In this document: one piece after another, positions 19,820 to 31,004 of the stretch | How the letters are laid out: the number at the start of each line of letters is the position of its first letter | How positions within the stretch are numbered: the stretch's first letter is position 1 | Assembly: GCA_946629175.1 (NCBI GenBank) | Contig: CAMOXN010000004.1 | Span: 1 to 35,907, forward strand | From: an uncultured Lachnospiraceae bacterium | GTDB taxonomy: Bacteria; Bacillota; Clostridia; Lachnospirales; Lachnospiraceae | Length of the DNA: 35,907 bases | Reading direction: 5' to 3' | Program-made: the position numbers and the translations under genes | Notes under the pieces: generated by a model | Told to the model about the DNA's origin: nothing | The model's database searches: none | Seen by the model: only the letters and a program-made list of their open reading frames with translations

Positions 19820-19859
19820 CTGCCGCACCGGAAATGATTTCCGGTGCGGCAGTTTTTTT
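19820..19859 (+). terminator. Intrinsic terminator, probably bidirectional (Cna_B gene on +, atpC on -)
   Basis: CTGCCGCACCGGAAA-TGA-TTTCCGGTGCGGCAG-TTTTTTT, 15-bp perfect stem; minus side followed by CTTTTG. Confidence 0.9.
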
Positions 19860-19861
19860 AT

Positions 19862-20266
19862 TCAGTGATTTGCACTGTTTATTCTTACAAGAGCCCTGTA
19901 GAGCTTGGCTTCGGCGTTCAATCTGGCCATCTCGTCCAGATTGCTCTCGGCAAGCCTTTCTTCCGCCCTTCTCTTGGCGTCCTTTGCTCTCTCAAGGTCG
20001 ATGTCTTCTCCCCACTCCCAAGTCGTCGGGATCACACGGCAAAGATTGTTCATCATCGTGAGCATGCCGCCGATACAGGCCGCTCTGCGCTCCGTGCCGT
20101 CTTCCATGGTCACTGTGGCAGTTCCCATACCGATCGCCGTCACATAATTCATGTGCCTTGCGAGAATAGCGAGGTCACCGTGGATGGTGCGCAGTTTGAT
20201 CCGCTGCACCTCTCCGTCATATATGGGACCGTCCATTGTGACGATCTGTAACCGGAAGGTCGCCAT
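19862..20266 (-). CDS. atpC: F1Fo ATP synthase epsilon subunit
   Basis: MATFRLQIVTMDGPIYDGEVQRIKLRTIHGDLAILARHMNYVTAI; last gene of the atp operon. Confidence 0.93.
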   Translation of the reverse strand: MATFRLQIVTMDGPIYDGEVQRIKLRTIHGDLAILARHMNYVTAIGMGTATVTMEDGTERRAACIGGMLTMMNNLCRVIPTTWEWGEDIDLERAKDAKRRAEERLAESNLDEMARLNAEAKLYRALVRINSANH

Positions 20267-20296
20267 GGCATCTTCCTCCCTTCCTCTTCCGTTTGG

Positions 20297-21688
<1,392 letters not shown>

Positions 21689-21708
21689 TTATATGTACTC
21701 CTTTAGTA

Positions 21709-22581
21709 TCAATTTCCCTCTGCGCCGGCCACGATCTCCGTGATCTCCTGCGTGATGCTCGCCTGCCTTGCCCTGTTGTAGAACAGGCTCAGCTTTTCGA
21801 TCATCTCGCCGGCGTTGTCCGTCGCCGCTTCCATCGCGGTGCGTCTCGCCGCCAGCTCACTTGCCACCGATACGTTGATGCTGGTGTACAAGAGACCCGC
21901 AAGATATTCAGGTACGATCGCGTTAAAGACAGTTTCACTGTCCGGTTCATAAAGAATCAGATCGCGCACAGGCTGTTTGCTCTCACCCTCGGTCTCCGCC
22001 TCCAGTTCAAAATCCGCCAGGGGAAGGAGCGACGAGGAGCGGGGCGTCTGTGTCATCATCGATACGAAATCCGTATAGCACAGAAGGACGTGTCCGAATT
22101 TTCCTTTGGAATAAGCGTCACAGATCAGTTTGGCAACACCGAAGCAGTCGGAAACACTGATCTTCGCGACTTCCGCATATTCTTCGGTCAAAAGCTCGAC
22201 TCCGCGCTGGCGGAAATACTCTACGGACTTCTTGCCGATCGGCAGGACCATATACTCCCGTCCCTTCGTCTCGCTTTCCATGAACTTGAACAGATTGGCG
22301 TTGTATCCGCCCGCAAGTCCTCTGTCACCCGCGATCACGACATAGAGCCACTTGTTATTCTCGACCTGCTTCGTATAGGGGGACTGGAAATCGGTATTTC
22401 CCTTGGAAATATCGATGAGCGTCTCCTTCATGATCTGGAAATAGGGTTTGCTCAGATCTGCCCTTTCCTTGGCTTTACGAAGTTTGGAGGCCGCGACCAG
22501 CTGCATGGCCCTTGTGATCTGCATCGTGTTCTGAACGCTTTTGATCCGGAGTTTTACAGCTTTCATATTGGCAGCTGCCAT
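21709..22581 (-). CDS. atpG: F1Fo ATP synthase gamma subunit
   Basis: RIKSVQNTMQITRAMQLVAASKLRKA; C-terminal ARRTAMEAATDNAGEMIEKLSLFYNRARQASITQEITEIV. Confidence 0.97.
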   Translation of the reverse strand: MAAANMKAVKLRIKSVQNTMQITRAMQLVAASKLRKAKERADLSKPYFQIMKETLIDISKGNTDFQSPYTKQVENNKWLYVVIAGDRGLAGGYNANLFKFMESETKGREYMVLPIGKKSVEYFRQRGVELLTEEYAEVAKISVSDCFGVAKLICDAYSKGKFGHVLLCYTDFVSMMTQTPRSSSLLPLADFELEAETEGESKQPVRDLILYEPDSETVFNAIVPEYLAGLLYTSINVSVASELAARRTAMEAATDNAGEMIEKLSLFYNRARQASITQEITEIVAGAEGN

Positions 22582-22596
22582 ATCATTTGCCCTCCG

Positions 22597-24117
22597 TTAT
22601 CTGTTCTTTATAAACTCCTGTGTGTATGCAGTTAAAGCTGCCTTCAGTCCGGATTCCGCTTCCTCGCTCAGAGCGCCGGTCTCGCGGATCGTCCTCATGG
22701 CCGCTGCTCCGTCCGGATCCTCATCCAGACGCTTGAAAAGGCCTTTCTCATATTCAGCGATATCCTTGACGTTTACATCCGTAAGGATCCCTTTGACGAC
22801 CGCATAAAGGATCGCGACCTGTTTCTCAACGGGAACAGGCTCCGACTTGCCCTGCTTGAGCACTTCCACGATACGCTCGCCCTGAGCCAGTCTTGCCTTG
22901 GTGTCCGCGTCGAGGTCGGAACCGAACTGCGCGAAACTCTGCAGCTCGCGGTACTGTGAATAGATCAGTTTCAATGTACCCGCAACTTTCTTCATCGCCT
23001 TGATCTGCGCGTTTCCGCCGACTCGGGAGACAGAGATACCGGGGTTGACCGCCGGCATGATACCGGAGTGGAAAAGCTCCGTCTCAAGGAAGATCTGTCC
23101 GTCCGTGATGGAGATGACATTGGTCGGGATATACGCGGAGACATCGCCTGCCTGTGTCTCAATGATAGGAAGCGCGGTAAGGGAACCGCCGCCGAGTTCA
23201 TCAGAGAGCTTGGCTGCTCTCTCGAGCAGTCTTGAGTGCAGATAGAATACATCTCCGGGATACGCCTCACGTCCCGGGGGACGGCGGATCAGAAGAGACA
23301 GCGCGCGGTACGCGACCGCATGCTTGGAAAGATCATCGTAGATGATCAGGACATGCTTGCCCTTTTCCATGAAGTACTCGCCCATCGCGCATCCGGAATA
23401 CGGCGCGATGTACTGGAGCGGTGAAGGCTCTGAAGCGGTGGCCGCGACGACGATGGTATAATCCATTGCCCCGCCGTCCTGCAGCTGGGATACAATACCC
23501 GTGACCGTTGAGCGCTTCTGGCCGATCGCGACATAGATGCAGATGACGTCCTTGCCCTTCTGGTTCAGGATCGTATCGGTCGCGATCGTGGTCTTGCCGG
23601 TCTGGCGGTCGCCGATGATCAGCTCACGCTGTCCTCTTCCGATCGGGATCATGGAGTCGATCGCCTTGATGCCCGTCTGAAGCGGCTCTTTTACCGGCTG
23701 TCTTTCGATGATTCCGTGCGCCCGGGTCTCCACGGGACGGAACTCGGTAGTTTCGATCGGGCCTGCTCCGTCGATCGGCTGTCCGATCGCGTTCACTACG
23801 CGGCCGATCATCGCCTCCCCGACCGGGACAGAAACAACGCGCCCTGTCCTCTTGACCGTCTGTCCTTCACTAATGCCTTTGTCCTCACCGAACAGAACCG
23901 CGGAAACACTGGTCTCCTCGAGGTTCTGCGCCATGCCAAAGGTCCCGTTCTCAAATTCGAGAAGTTCGCCCGCCATGCAGTTCACCAGGCCGCTCACCCT
24001 GGAGATACCGTCGCCGACGGTAAGGACCGTTCCGGTCTCATTCTGTATGATCGCATTCTGATAATTCTTGATCTGACTGCGGATCACCTGGGATATCTTC
24101 TCTGGTTTTAATTCCAT
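22597..24117 (-). CDS. atpA: F1Fo ATP synthase alpha subunit
   Basis: [68 protein letters not shown]. Confidence 0.98.
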   Translation of the reverse strand: MELKPEKISQVIRSQIKNYQNAIIQNETGTVLTVGDGISRVSGLVNCMAGELLEFENGTFGMAQNLEETSVSAVLFGEDKGISEGQTVKRTGRVVSVPVGEAMIGRVVNAIGQPIDGAGPIETTEFRPVETRAHGIIERQPVKEPLQTGIKAIDSMIPIGRGQRELIIGDRQTGKTTIATDTILNQKGKDVICIYVAIGQKRSTVTGIVSQLQDGGAMDYTIVVAATASEPSPLQYIAPYSGCAMGEYFMEKGKHVLIIYDDLSKHAVAYRALSLLIRRPPGREAYPGDVFYLHSRLLERAAKLSDELGGGSLTALPIIETQAGDVSAYIPTNVISITDGQIFLETELFHSGIMPAVNPGISVSRVGGNAQIKAMKKVAGTLKLIYSQYRELQSFAQFGSDLDADTKARLAQGERIVEVLKQGKSEPVPVEKQVAILYAVVKGILTDVNVKDIAEYEKGLFKRLDEDPDGAAAMRTIRETGALSEEAESGLKAALTAYTQEFIKNR

Positions 24118-24129
24118 TAGTTTATTCCT

Positions 24130-24669
24130 TTACAATACTGTTTCACTGACCTTTTTGCGAAGGTCGGCAAGCCTGCCCATGACGGTGCCGTCCAGCAGCT
24201 TTCCTTCGATCTCGACCCTTAGGCCGCCGAGCACGCTGCTGTCGACTTTCTGCCTGAGATGAACTGTCTTTCCGCTCATAGCCTCCAGTTTGGATCTGAG
24301 GGCGTCCGCCTGCGCCTCTGACAGCGCGACCGCGCTTGTCACCGTTGCTTCCGCGATACCGTTATCCTTATTATAGGCTGTACGGAATGTGCGGCAGCAT
24401 GCGCTGAAGCCCCTCAGAAGGTTGTTCTCAAGCAGGATCATCAAGAAATTCATGAGGTACGGATGGAGCTGGTCCTTAAACGCTTCTCCGAGCAGTCCCA
24501 GTCGTTCTCTTCTGGGTATGGACGGTTCGAGGAGAAGCGTGATGTAATCGGGGTTCTCCTTAAAGATCGCCTCCACCGCCTCCATCTCATTCATGATCTC
24601 TTTCGAGAGACCTTCCTCCGCAGCAAGGTCGTACAGGCTCTGCCCGTACAGACTTGTCGCTGTCGTCAT
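24130..24669 (-). CDS. atpH: F1Fo ATP synthase delta subunit
   Basis: OSCP/delta pattern, C-terminal VDSSVLGGLRVEIEGKLLDGTVMGRLADLRKKV; overlaps atpF by 4 nt. Confidence 0.93.
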   Translation of the reverse strand: MTTATSLYGQSLYDLAAEEGLSKEIMNEMEAVEAIFKENPDYITLLLEPSIPRRERLGLLGEAFKDQLHPYLMNFLMILLENNLLRGFSACCRTFRTAYNKDNGIAEATVTSAVALSEAQADALRSKLEAMSGKTVHLRQKVDSSVLGGLRVEIEGKLLDGTVMGRLADLRKKVSETVL

Positions 24670-25172
24670 GATGCCTCTCCTACATTCCTGATGAACTCAT
24701 CAATGAGCTTTTTGTGATCCGCTTCGTTGATCTCTTTCTCGACCACCTTGCCCGCAATATCCATGGCAAGGCCGCCGATCTCATCCTTCACTTCATTGAT
24801 CGCTTTCTTCTTTTCCTGTGCGATATCCGCCTCAGCTTTTCTGCGGATACCGGCAGCCTGTTCCTGAGCCTGGCGTACAGTCTCTTCCGCTTTGATCGAC
24901 GCCTCTTTCTGCGCGCTCTGCACGATCTGCGCCGCCTCGGTCCTGGCATTTGCCAGTCCCTCTTCGTACTGTACCTTCAGGCCGTCTGCTTCTTCCTTGG
25001 CTTCCCTGGCTTCCCTGATCTCCTTGTCCGCCAGATCTCTTCTCTTTTCGAGCACATTGTTGATCGGTTTGAAGAGGAAGCGCTTGATCAGGTACATCTG
25101 AATGAACAGGTTGAGGATCTGTGCGATGAATGTCCATGGGATGATCGTCACAAGTTCCTGTGTATTACCCAT
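24666..25172 (-). CDS. atpF: F1Fo ATP synthase b subunit
   Basis: N-terminal TM helix then long charged coiled coil (FKPINNVLEKRRDLADKEIREA...), operon position. Confidence 0.93.
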   Translation of the reverse strand: MGNTQELVTIIPWTFIAQILNLFIQMYLIKRFLFKPINNVLEKRRDLADKEIREAREAKEEADGLKVQYEEGLANARTEAAQIVQSAQKEASIKAEETVRQAQEQAAGIRRKAEADIAQEKKKAINEVKDEIGGLAMDIAGKVVEKEINEADHKKLIDEFIRNVGEAS

Positions 25173-25193
25173 TTACTGCCTCCTTGTGGCTGT

Positions 25194-25213
25194 GCTGTCT
25201 GAGAACAGACAGC
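25194..25213 (-). other. Intercistronic hairpin between atpE and atpF
   Basis: GCTGTCTG-TTCT-CAGACAGC perfect 8-bp stem with no T tract. Confidence 0.6.
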
Positions 25214-25237
25214 GATTTTGAAGTACCAGCCCAGGAC

Positions 25238-25612
<375 letters not shown>

Positions 25613-25634
25613 TTACCAGGTCCGTATTTTCCCG

Positions 25635-26396
25635 TCATCCCGCGGCGTTCGCGATGTACATGATCGTCAGCATCGTGAAAATAAATGCCTGCATGACACC
25701 GGAGAACCAGTCAAAATAGAACGATGTGATCGCAGGTATGCCGACACTCAGGATCGGGATATGGCTCAGGAAATCTCCCACCGCGCCGGGGATCAGCCCC
25801 AACAGAGCGGAAGACGCCACGGCAAGCGCCGCGTAGATCAGTCCGTTTATGACGACACCGGACAAAATATTGCCGAAGTGACGGCATGCCATACTGACAG
25901 GAGTCGCCAGCTCCGAGAGAATGTTGAAAGGTGTCATCACCGGAATCGGTTCAGTGAATCCCTTCATGTAACCGAGTACGCCGCCGGCCTTGATCTTCTC
26001 CGTCGTGATCATGATAAAGACGACGACCGCCCAGGCCGCTTCAGTGGAAAGATCCGCTGTCGGGCTTCTGAGAATGCCTGTCAGGCTGATCAGGTTCGAC
26101 ACGATACTTGTAGCGAACAGCGCCGCGACGAACGGGATCAGTTTGTCGAACTTCGTTCCCCCGGTATTGTTGCGCACCAGATTATTCGCGGCGTCAACGA
26201 TCATTTCCGCCGCCGCCTGGCGCTTGGAGATCTTCTCGACCTTAAGGTCTCTTGTCAGAAAGATACACAGGCCTGTGATGATCGCCATGACGATCCAGCT
26301 TACGACCAGCGTTTCGGTAACCAGAAAATCCCCCAGGATCGGGATTCCCGTTGGAATTCGAAAGAATATCCTTGCTCCGGAAATATCAAATTCCAT
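25635..26396 (-). CDS. atpB: F1Fo ATP synthase a subunit
   Basis: Multi-TM protein with GYMKGFTEPIPVMTPFNILSELATPVSMACRHFGNILSG. Confidence 0.95.
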   Translation of the reverse strand: MEFDISGARIFFRIPTGIPILGDFLVTETLVVSWIVMAIITGLCIFLTRDLKVEKISKRQAAAEMIVDAANNLVRNNTGGTKFDKLIPFVAALFATSIVSNLISLTGILRSPTADLSTEAAWAVVVFIMITTEKIKAGGVLGYMKGFTEPIPVMTPFNILSELATPVSMACRHFGNILSGVVINGLIYAALAVASSALLGLIPGAVGDFLSHIPILSVGIPAITSFYFDWFSGVMQAFIFTMLTIMYIANAAG

Positions 26397-26398
26397 CT

Positions 26399-26827
26399 CT
26401 ACACATTTACCTCCTTCCCTTGTTTTTTGACCCCGCTAATGATCCCCCTGCCTTTGATCAAGAGGCTCGGCCAGAGAAGGGGCAGCATTCCGGCCACGGG
26501 GTTTATGAATTTAAGGACCATCGTCAGGACACACCAAATCAGCTGCAGGAACGTTCTGTACCTGTAGCTGACCTGCATCGAGCGGTATGCCTGCTCATAG
26601 TTCTCAATTCCGGCTACCTTCTGTACGGTCAGCGCCATGAGGAAGAAATTTCCCACCGCCACCGCACAGCCTCCGGCCGCGCCGACCAGAACAGGCATCC
26701 CCATCGGGACCTGTTCCGGAAAGGCCTTATTCAGACCGAAGAATACTATTACCATCAAAACGCTCAGGATCACGGATCCCAGCGCCACAAATGTCGTCTC
26801 ATCCTTGACCGCTTTTTGCAGTTTCAA
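26399..26827 (-). CDS. ATP synthase subunit I-like membrane protein
   Basis: Four predicted TM helices, size and position immediately before atpB. Confidence 0.7.
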   Translation of the reverse strand: MKLQKAVKDETTFVALGSVILSVLMVIVFFGLNKAFPEQVPMGMPVLVGAAGGCAVAVGNFFLMALTVQKVAGIENYEQAYRSMQVSYRYRTFLQLIWCVLTMVLKFINPVAGMLPLLWPSLLIKGRGIISGVKKQGKEVNV

Positions 26828-26886
26828 ATCTCAAACCCTTTCCGTCCGCGCTAATTCAAGATCATTCGATCCGATTCAATAGGGGA

Positions 26887-27150
26887 TCAGCTGTGTCTGT
26901 TAAAGGCAGTCTCTGCGGCTTCCCCCTCCTCATGCGCTTTCCGATTCACGGAAAGCCAGAGCTTATAAGCTGTCATAAAGGAGCCTCCGAGACCAAGAAC
27001 AAATCCGGGAAAATAGATCCAGAGTCCCAATCCCAGTTTAGAGGTGAGAAGATAGCATGCTCCCAGACAGAGCAGCAAAGGCATGAGCAGAGATAGGCCG
27101 AGCTGTCCGATCATGACCAGTCTCTGTGATATGGCAGCCCAGTCCTTCAT
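26887..27150 (-). CDS. AtpZ/AtpI family membrane protein
   Basis: 87 aa, two TM helices, LGLGLWIYFPGFVLGLGGSFMTAYKLWLSV, first gene of the atp cluster. Confidence 0.7.
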   Translation of the reverse strand: MKDWAAISQRLVMIGQLGLSLLMPLLLCLGACYLLTSKLGLGLWIYFPGFVLGLGGSFMTAYKLWLSVNRKAHEEGEAAETAFNRHS

Positions 27151-27177
27151 TGCGTTCCCCCTTTATCTTTACTAATA

Positions 27178-27206
27178 AATATACACTCTTTTAGAATTTT
27201 AGACAA
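27178..27206 (-). promoter_or_regulatory. Candidate promoter of the atp operon
   Basis: Minus strand TTGTCT - 17 nt - TATATT, about 30 nt upstream of the first gene's ATG. Confidence 0.6.
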
Positions 27207-27281
27207 TGCGGTTTCGCCTTTGTGATCCGATTGGTATAATGTAGTATGCTTCATCTTCCGGCCATTTCAGTTCGACCCCGT

Positions 27282-27812
27282 TCATCTCAGGCCATCCAGA
27301 TACTCTTTGACCGCAGTGCGGTATCCCGCTATGTCCTCTCCTGCGAACACCGATCCTACTATTCTGCCCTTTTTGTCGACGAGGATCGTGGTGGGCACGT
27401 TCTCGAACTGGTCCACGAATACTGTCAGAGTATCGTTCGTTATGATGAAAGGAATTTCGGCGCCGCTTCCCAGCATGATATTCACAGCTTTTTTGTACTC
27501 GTTGGACTCGAGGTCACGGACATCGCATGCCAGCAGGATCATCTGGGCATTTTCGGGAAGCTCCTGCGCGAATTTGGCGACCGCCGGCAGTTTATCGATA
27601 TAGGATTTGTTGAAAGTCCCCCAGACGGTGAGGATCGTGAGGTCTTTTGCGGAAAAGACCGTCTCGTTCACCTCTTTTCCATGCAGGTCATAAGTCTGAA
27701 ATTTTCCTATCTTCCTGTTGATGTCACTGTTGATCCCTTCCGAACTGCCGCATGCCGCAGCACAAAGACACAGGCACAAGGCTAATGCAACAGTCAGTAA
27801 TCTCTTCCACAT
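27282..27812 (-). CDS. TlpA/thioredoxin-fold lipoprotein lacking the CxxC active site
   Basis: Lipobox LCAAAC; TVWGTFNKSYIDKLPAVAKFAQEL where WCxxC is expected; retains cis-Pro segment NVPTTILVDKKGRIVGSVFAGED. Confidence 0.75.
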   Translation of the reverse strand: MWKRLLTVALALCLCLCAAACGSSEGINSDINRKIGKFQTYDLHGKEVNETVFSAKDLTILTVWGTFNKSYIDKLPAVAKFAQELPENAQMILLACDVRDLESNEYKKAVNIMLGSGAEIPFIITNDTLTVFVDQFENVPTTILVDKKGRIVGSVFAGEDIAGYRTAVKEYLDGLR

Positions 27813-27975
27813 ACCGATTCCCCACTCTTAACGCAATTAATGCGGACTGTATTTCCGCAGGTATCCGCTCTTACGTTCTTGATCTCCAAAAGGTTAATCC
27901 TGTAACATTTCTACTATACACTATTTTTTCATTTTAAGATAGTAAGTATGGCCCAAACCGGGGAGCAAATGACAA

Positions 27976-28015
27976 GTGACCGTCCGCTCGCCATAAACGG
28001 AGAACGGACGGTCAC
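27976..28015 (-). terminator. Hairpin downstream of hydE (possible terminator)
   Basis: GTGACCGTCCG...CGGACGGTCAC, 11-bp stem with 18-nt loop. Confidence 0.5.
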
Positions 28016-28036
28016 TATATTTTCTTTATCACCACT

Positions 28037-29152
28037 TTATCTTCGCGGATGGTCTTTTCCGCCGCGATCGTATCTGATATGGTCTCCCCGGCTCTCTGCT
28101 ACCCGGTATCCGGTCCCTGCCACCCGCATCGACATACAGCGGATACATTCCGCCGCTTCATCTCCGGTGCAGATCTTGTTGTCGTAGAGCAGGTATTTCC
28201 CGCGGACATTCACCGGGGAAAGGTTCGGCATCACGACATTCGCTCCGGCCATAATGCCCTTTTCCCGTCCCCGGACGTCGATCGTCCCGAGCGCGGTCGT
28301 TGCCGGAAGCAATACCTCCGGCAGGAGCAGGCGGATCACTGATAACAGGCGCAGCGTCATTCCGGCTGTTCCCGGCTGACGGTCCGCGTATATGGTGTCG
28401 CGGTGCGGAATAAAGGGACCGATCCCCACCATCTCGGGCCTGAACTCCTGTAAGAACCTTAAGTCTTTGATCAGGTGTTCCGTCTTTTGGCCCGGCGAGC
28501 CGACCATCATGCCGCATCCCACCTGGAAGCCGATCTCATGCAGATCCTGAAGGCACCTCATCCTGTGATCGAACGACATGTTCGCCGGATGAAGCGTCTC
28601 ATAATGGTCCTTATCAGCAGTCTCGTGCCTGAGCAGATACCTGTCGGCGCCCGCGTCATAAAACTTCTGGTAGCTTTCCCTCTCCCTTTCACCGATCGAC
28701 AGCGTGACGGCCGTATCCGGGTAGCGCTCTTTGATCTTGCCGACGATGGAAACGATCCGCTCGTCCGTATAATACGGATCTTCGCCTCCCTGCAGGACGA
28801 AGGTCCGAAAGCCCAGTCCATATCCCATGTCGCAGCAGGAAATGATATCCTCCATGCTCAGGCGGTATCTTTCGGCATTCTTATTCCCGCTCCGGATCCC
28901 GCAATAATTGCAGTTGTTCCTGCAATAGTTCGTAAATTCGATCAGGCCGCGCAGATATACGTCCTTGCCGTATACCTTTTCTCTCGCTGATCTGGCTTTT
29001 GCAGAGAGATAATCGCTGAATTGCGGATCATCAGAAATGAGGACAGCGGCAAATTCGTCGTCAGACAGATCCCTGTCGCGTTCCAGCTTGTCAGCCAGTT
29101 CCATATGATAGCTGTGGGATCCTGTATCCGTCATTTCAGTTAACCTCCGCAA
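28037..29152 (-). CDS. hydE: [FeFe] hydrogenase H-cluster radical SAM maturase HydE
   Basis: Radical SAM CX3CX2C (CRNNCNYCGIR), LQGGEDPYYTDERI, VGIGPFIPHRDT; C-terminal CTGDEAAECIRC (CX7CX2C). Confidence 0.9.
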   Translation of the reverse strand: MRRLTEMTDTGSHSYHMELADKLERDRDLSDDEFAAVLISDDPQFSDYLSAKARSAREKVYGKDVYLRGLIEFTNYCRNNCNYCGIRSGNKNAERYRLSMEDIISCCDMGYGLGFRTFVLQGGEDPYYTDERIVSIVGKIKERYPDTAVTLSIGERERESYQKFYDAGADRYLLRHETADKDHYETLHPANMSFDHRMRCLQDLHEIGFQVGCGMMVGSPGQKTEHLIKDLRFLQEFRPEMVGIGPFIPHRDTIYADRQPGTAGMTLRLLSVIRLLLPEVLLPATTALGTIDVRGREKGIMAGANVVMPNLSPVNVRGKYLLYDNKICTGDEAAECIRCMSMRVAGTGYRVAESRGDHIRYDRGGKDHPRR

Positions 29153-29226
29153 TTAAATTCTTTGACCGGTCATTTAACGTATCACGTTTCGGGAATGATT
29201 TCAATGCAATTTCTGTATTTTAGCAA

Positions 29227-29256
29227 AGAGGTACAGATCTCATGCTCTGTACCTCT
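29227..29256 (-). terminator. Intrinsic terminator at the 3' end of the metI gene
   Basis: Minus strand AGAGGTACAGA-GCATGAGA-TCTGTACCTCT-TTGCT, 11-bp stem overlapping the metI stop. Confidence 0.7.
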
Positions 29257-29920
29257 TGTCCGTCCTTCGCGCGATCCGGTTGCCGGCTTCCTGGATGATC
29301 TGCACAATGATGACCGTAAGGAACACGCAGCACCATGTCACATCCGGATTGAAGCGCTGATGTCCGTAGCTGATGGCGATCTGCCCCAGCCCGGTGCCGC
29401 CGATTGTCGCGGCCATTGCGGAATAGCCCAGGATCGTCACCATGGAAATGACCGCTCCTGTGATCAGGGATGGCTTCGCCTCCGGAAGAAGGACTTTCCA
29501 TACGATCTGCAGGTTGTTCGTTCCCATGGACTGCGCGGCTTCGATCACCCCCGCGTCCACTTCTTTGAGAGAGCTTTCCACCATGCGGGCAACATATGGG
29601 GAAGCTGCTATGACCAGCATCACGATCATTGCCTTATTCCCGAGACTTACGCCCACGATCAGCTTTGCCACAGGAAGCATGGCCACCATCAGGATGATGA
29701 ACGGAATGCTCCGGAAGAAATTCACGATGAGTCCGAGGATTCTGTTGAGCAGCGGCAGCGGCTGAATTCCCTCCTTGTCCGTAATATTGAGTATGACGCC
29801 CAGCGGAAGCCCTATACAGTAAGAGAGCGCCGTTGACAGGACCGTCATGTAGACAGTCTCCCATACCCCCAGCTGAATGAGTCCGTTATCCCACAATTTA
29901 AGGAACATCTCTGAAAACAT
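29240..29920 (-). CDS. metI: D-methionine-type ABC transporter permease
   Basis: Typical MetI: IQLGVWETVYMTVLSTALSYCIGLPLGVIL...NFFRSIPFIILM; adjacent to metN. Confidence 0.93.
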   Translation of the reverse strand: MFSEMFLKLWDNGLIQLGVWETVYMTVLSTALSYCIGLPLGVILNITDKEGIQPLPLLNRILGLIVNFFRSIPFIILMVAMLPVAKLIVGVSLGNKAMIVMLVIAASPYVARMVESSLKEVDAGVIEAAQSMGTNNLQIVWKVLLPEAKPSLITGAVISMVTILGYSAMAATIGGTGLGQIAISYGHQRFNPDVTWCCVFLTVIIVQIIQEAGNRIARRTDKRYRA

Positions 29921-29923
29921 GCC

Positions 29924-30913
29924 TTACACCTCCTCCTGCCATTCGATCGGGCTGCTCTTCAGCCAGGCAATGATCTTCTCCGAATCCCTCTCGGAAGAAG
30001 GCAGCTCCAGAAGCATCTGCCCATACGTCTCGGAATCCAGTTCTTTCATATTCGCGTACAGGATATTGACAGGACATCCGCAGTCCAGGATCATCCGCGA
30101 GAGCACCGGCTCCTGTGAATGTTCCGACCGGAATGTCAGCCTGACGCGCCTTCCCCCGGGCTCCATCGCATCAGAGCGGCTGTCCGGCAGGATCAGTTCC
30201 CTTGCGATCGCTGACCTGGGATTTGTGAACACTTCGCTGACCTTTCCCTCCTCCGCGATCCTGCTGTTATCGAGCACCGCGACGCGGTCGCAGATCTGGT
30301 CGATCACCTTCATCTCATGGGTGATGATCACGATCGTCACTCCCATAGTTTCATTGATCGTCGCCAGAAGTTCCAGGATAGACCTTGTAGTATTGGGATC
30401 CAGAGCGGAAGTGGCTTCATCGCAGAGCAGATATTTGGGCTTTGTGGCAAGAGCCCTGGCTATTGCTACCCTCTGCTTCTGCCCTCCGGATAATTGAGAC
30501 GGATAAGAGCCTGCGCGGTCTCTAAGACCGACAAGCTCGAGTAATTCCATTGCCCTTTCCTTAGCTTCATCCCGTTTCACTCCGGAGACTTCCAGCGGAA
30601 AGGTCACGTTATGAAGTACATCCCTCTGCTCGAGAAGATTAAAGCCCTGGAAGATCATTCCTATGGACTGCCTTAAGTTCAGCAGCTCTTTTCTGGAGAG
30701 CGCAAGGATGTCTTTTCCGTCGATGAGCACCTGTCCGGAAGTCGGACGTTCCAGCAGGTTGATACATCGGACCAAGGTGCTTTTCCCCGCACCGGAAAGG
30801 CCGATGATCCCGTAGATCTCTCCGTCGCGAATGGTCAGATCGATATCTTCCAGCGCAACGATCTCTTTGTCAGAAGTATGATAGGTCTTTCCAAGGGATC
30901 TCAGTTCTATCAT
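29924..30913 (-). CDS. metN: Methionine ABC transporter ATP-binding protein with C-terminal NIL domain; start refined to MIELRSLGKTY
   Basis: [67 protein letters not shown]-terminal ACT/NIL-like region. Confidence 0.93.
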   Translation of the reverse strand: MIELRSLGKTYHTSDKEIVALEDIDLTIRDGEIYGIIGLSGAGKSTLVRCINLLERPTSGQVLIDGKDILALSRKELLNLRQSIGMIFQGFNLLEQRDVLHNVTFPLEVSGVKRDEAKERAMELLELVGLRDRAGSYPSQLSGGQKQRVAIARALATKPKYLLCDEATSALDPNTTRSILELLATINETMGVTIVIITHEMKVIDQICDRVAVLDNSRIAEEGKVSEVFTNPRSAIARELILPDSRSDAMEPGGRRVRLTFRSEHSQEPVLSRMILDCGCPVNILYANMKELDSETYGQMLLELPSSERDSEKIIAWLKSSPIEWQEEV

Positions 30914-31004
30914 GAAATCATACACCTCCATCTCCGGGGAGACAGGACTCCCCGGAGCGTTCACATGAATCAGCCGGCATGATCCCGGGCTCAATAAGTC
31001 ATCT

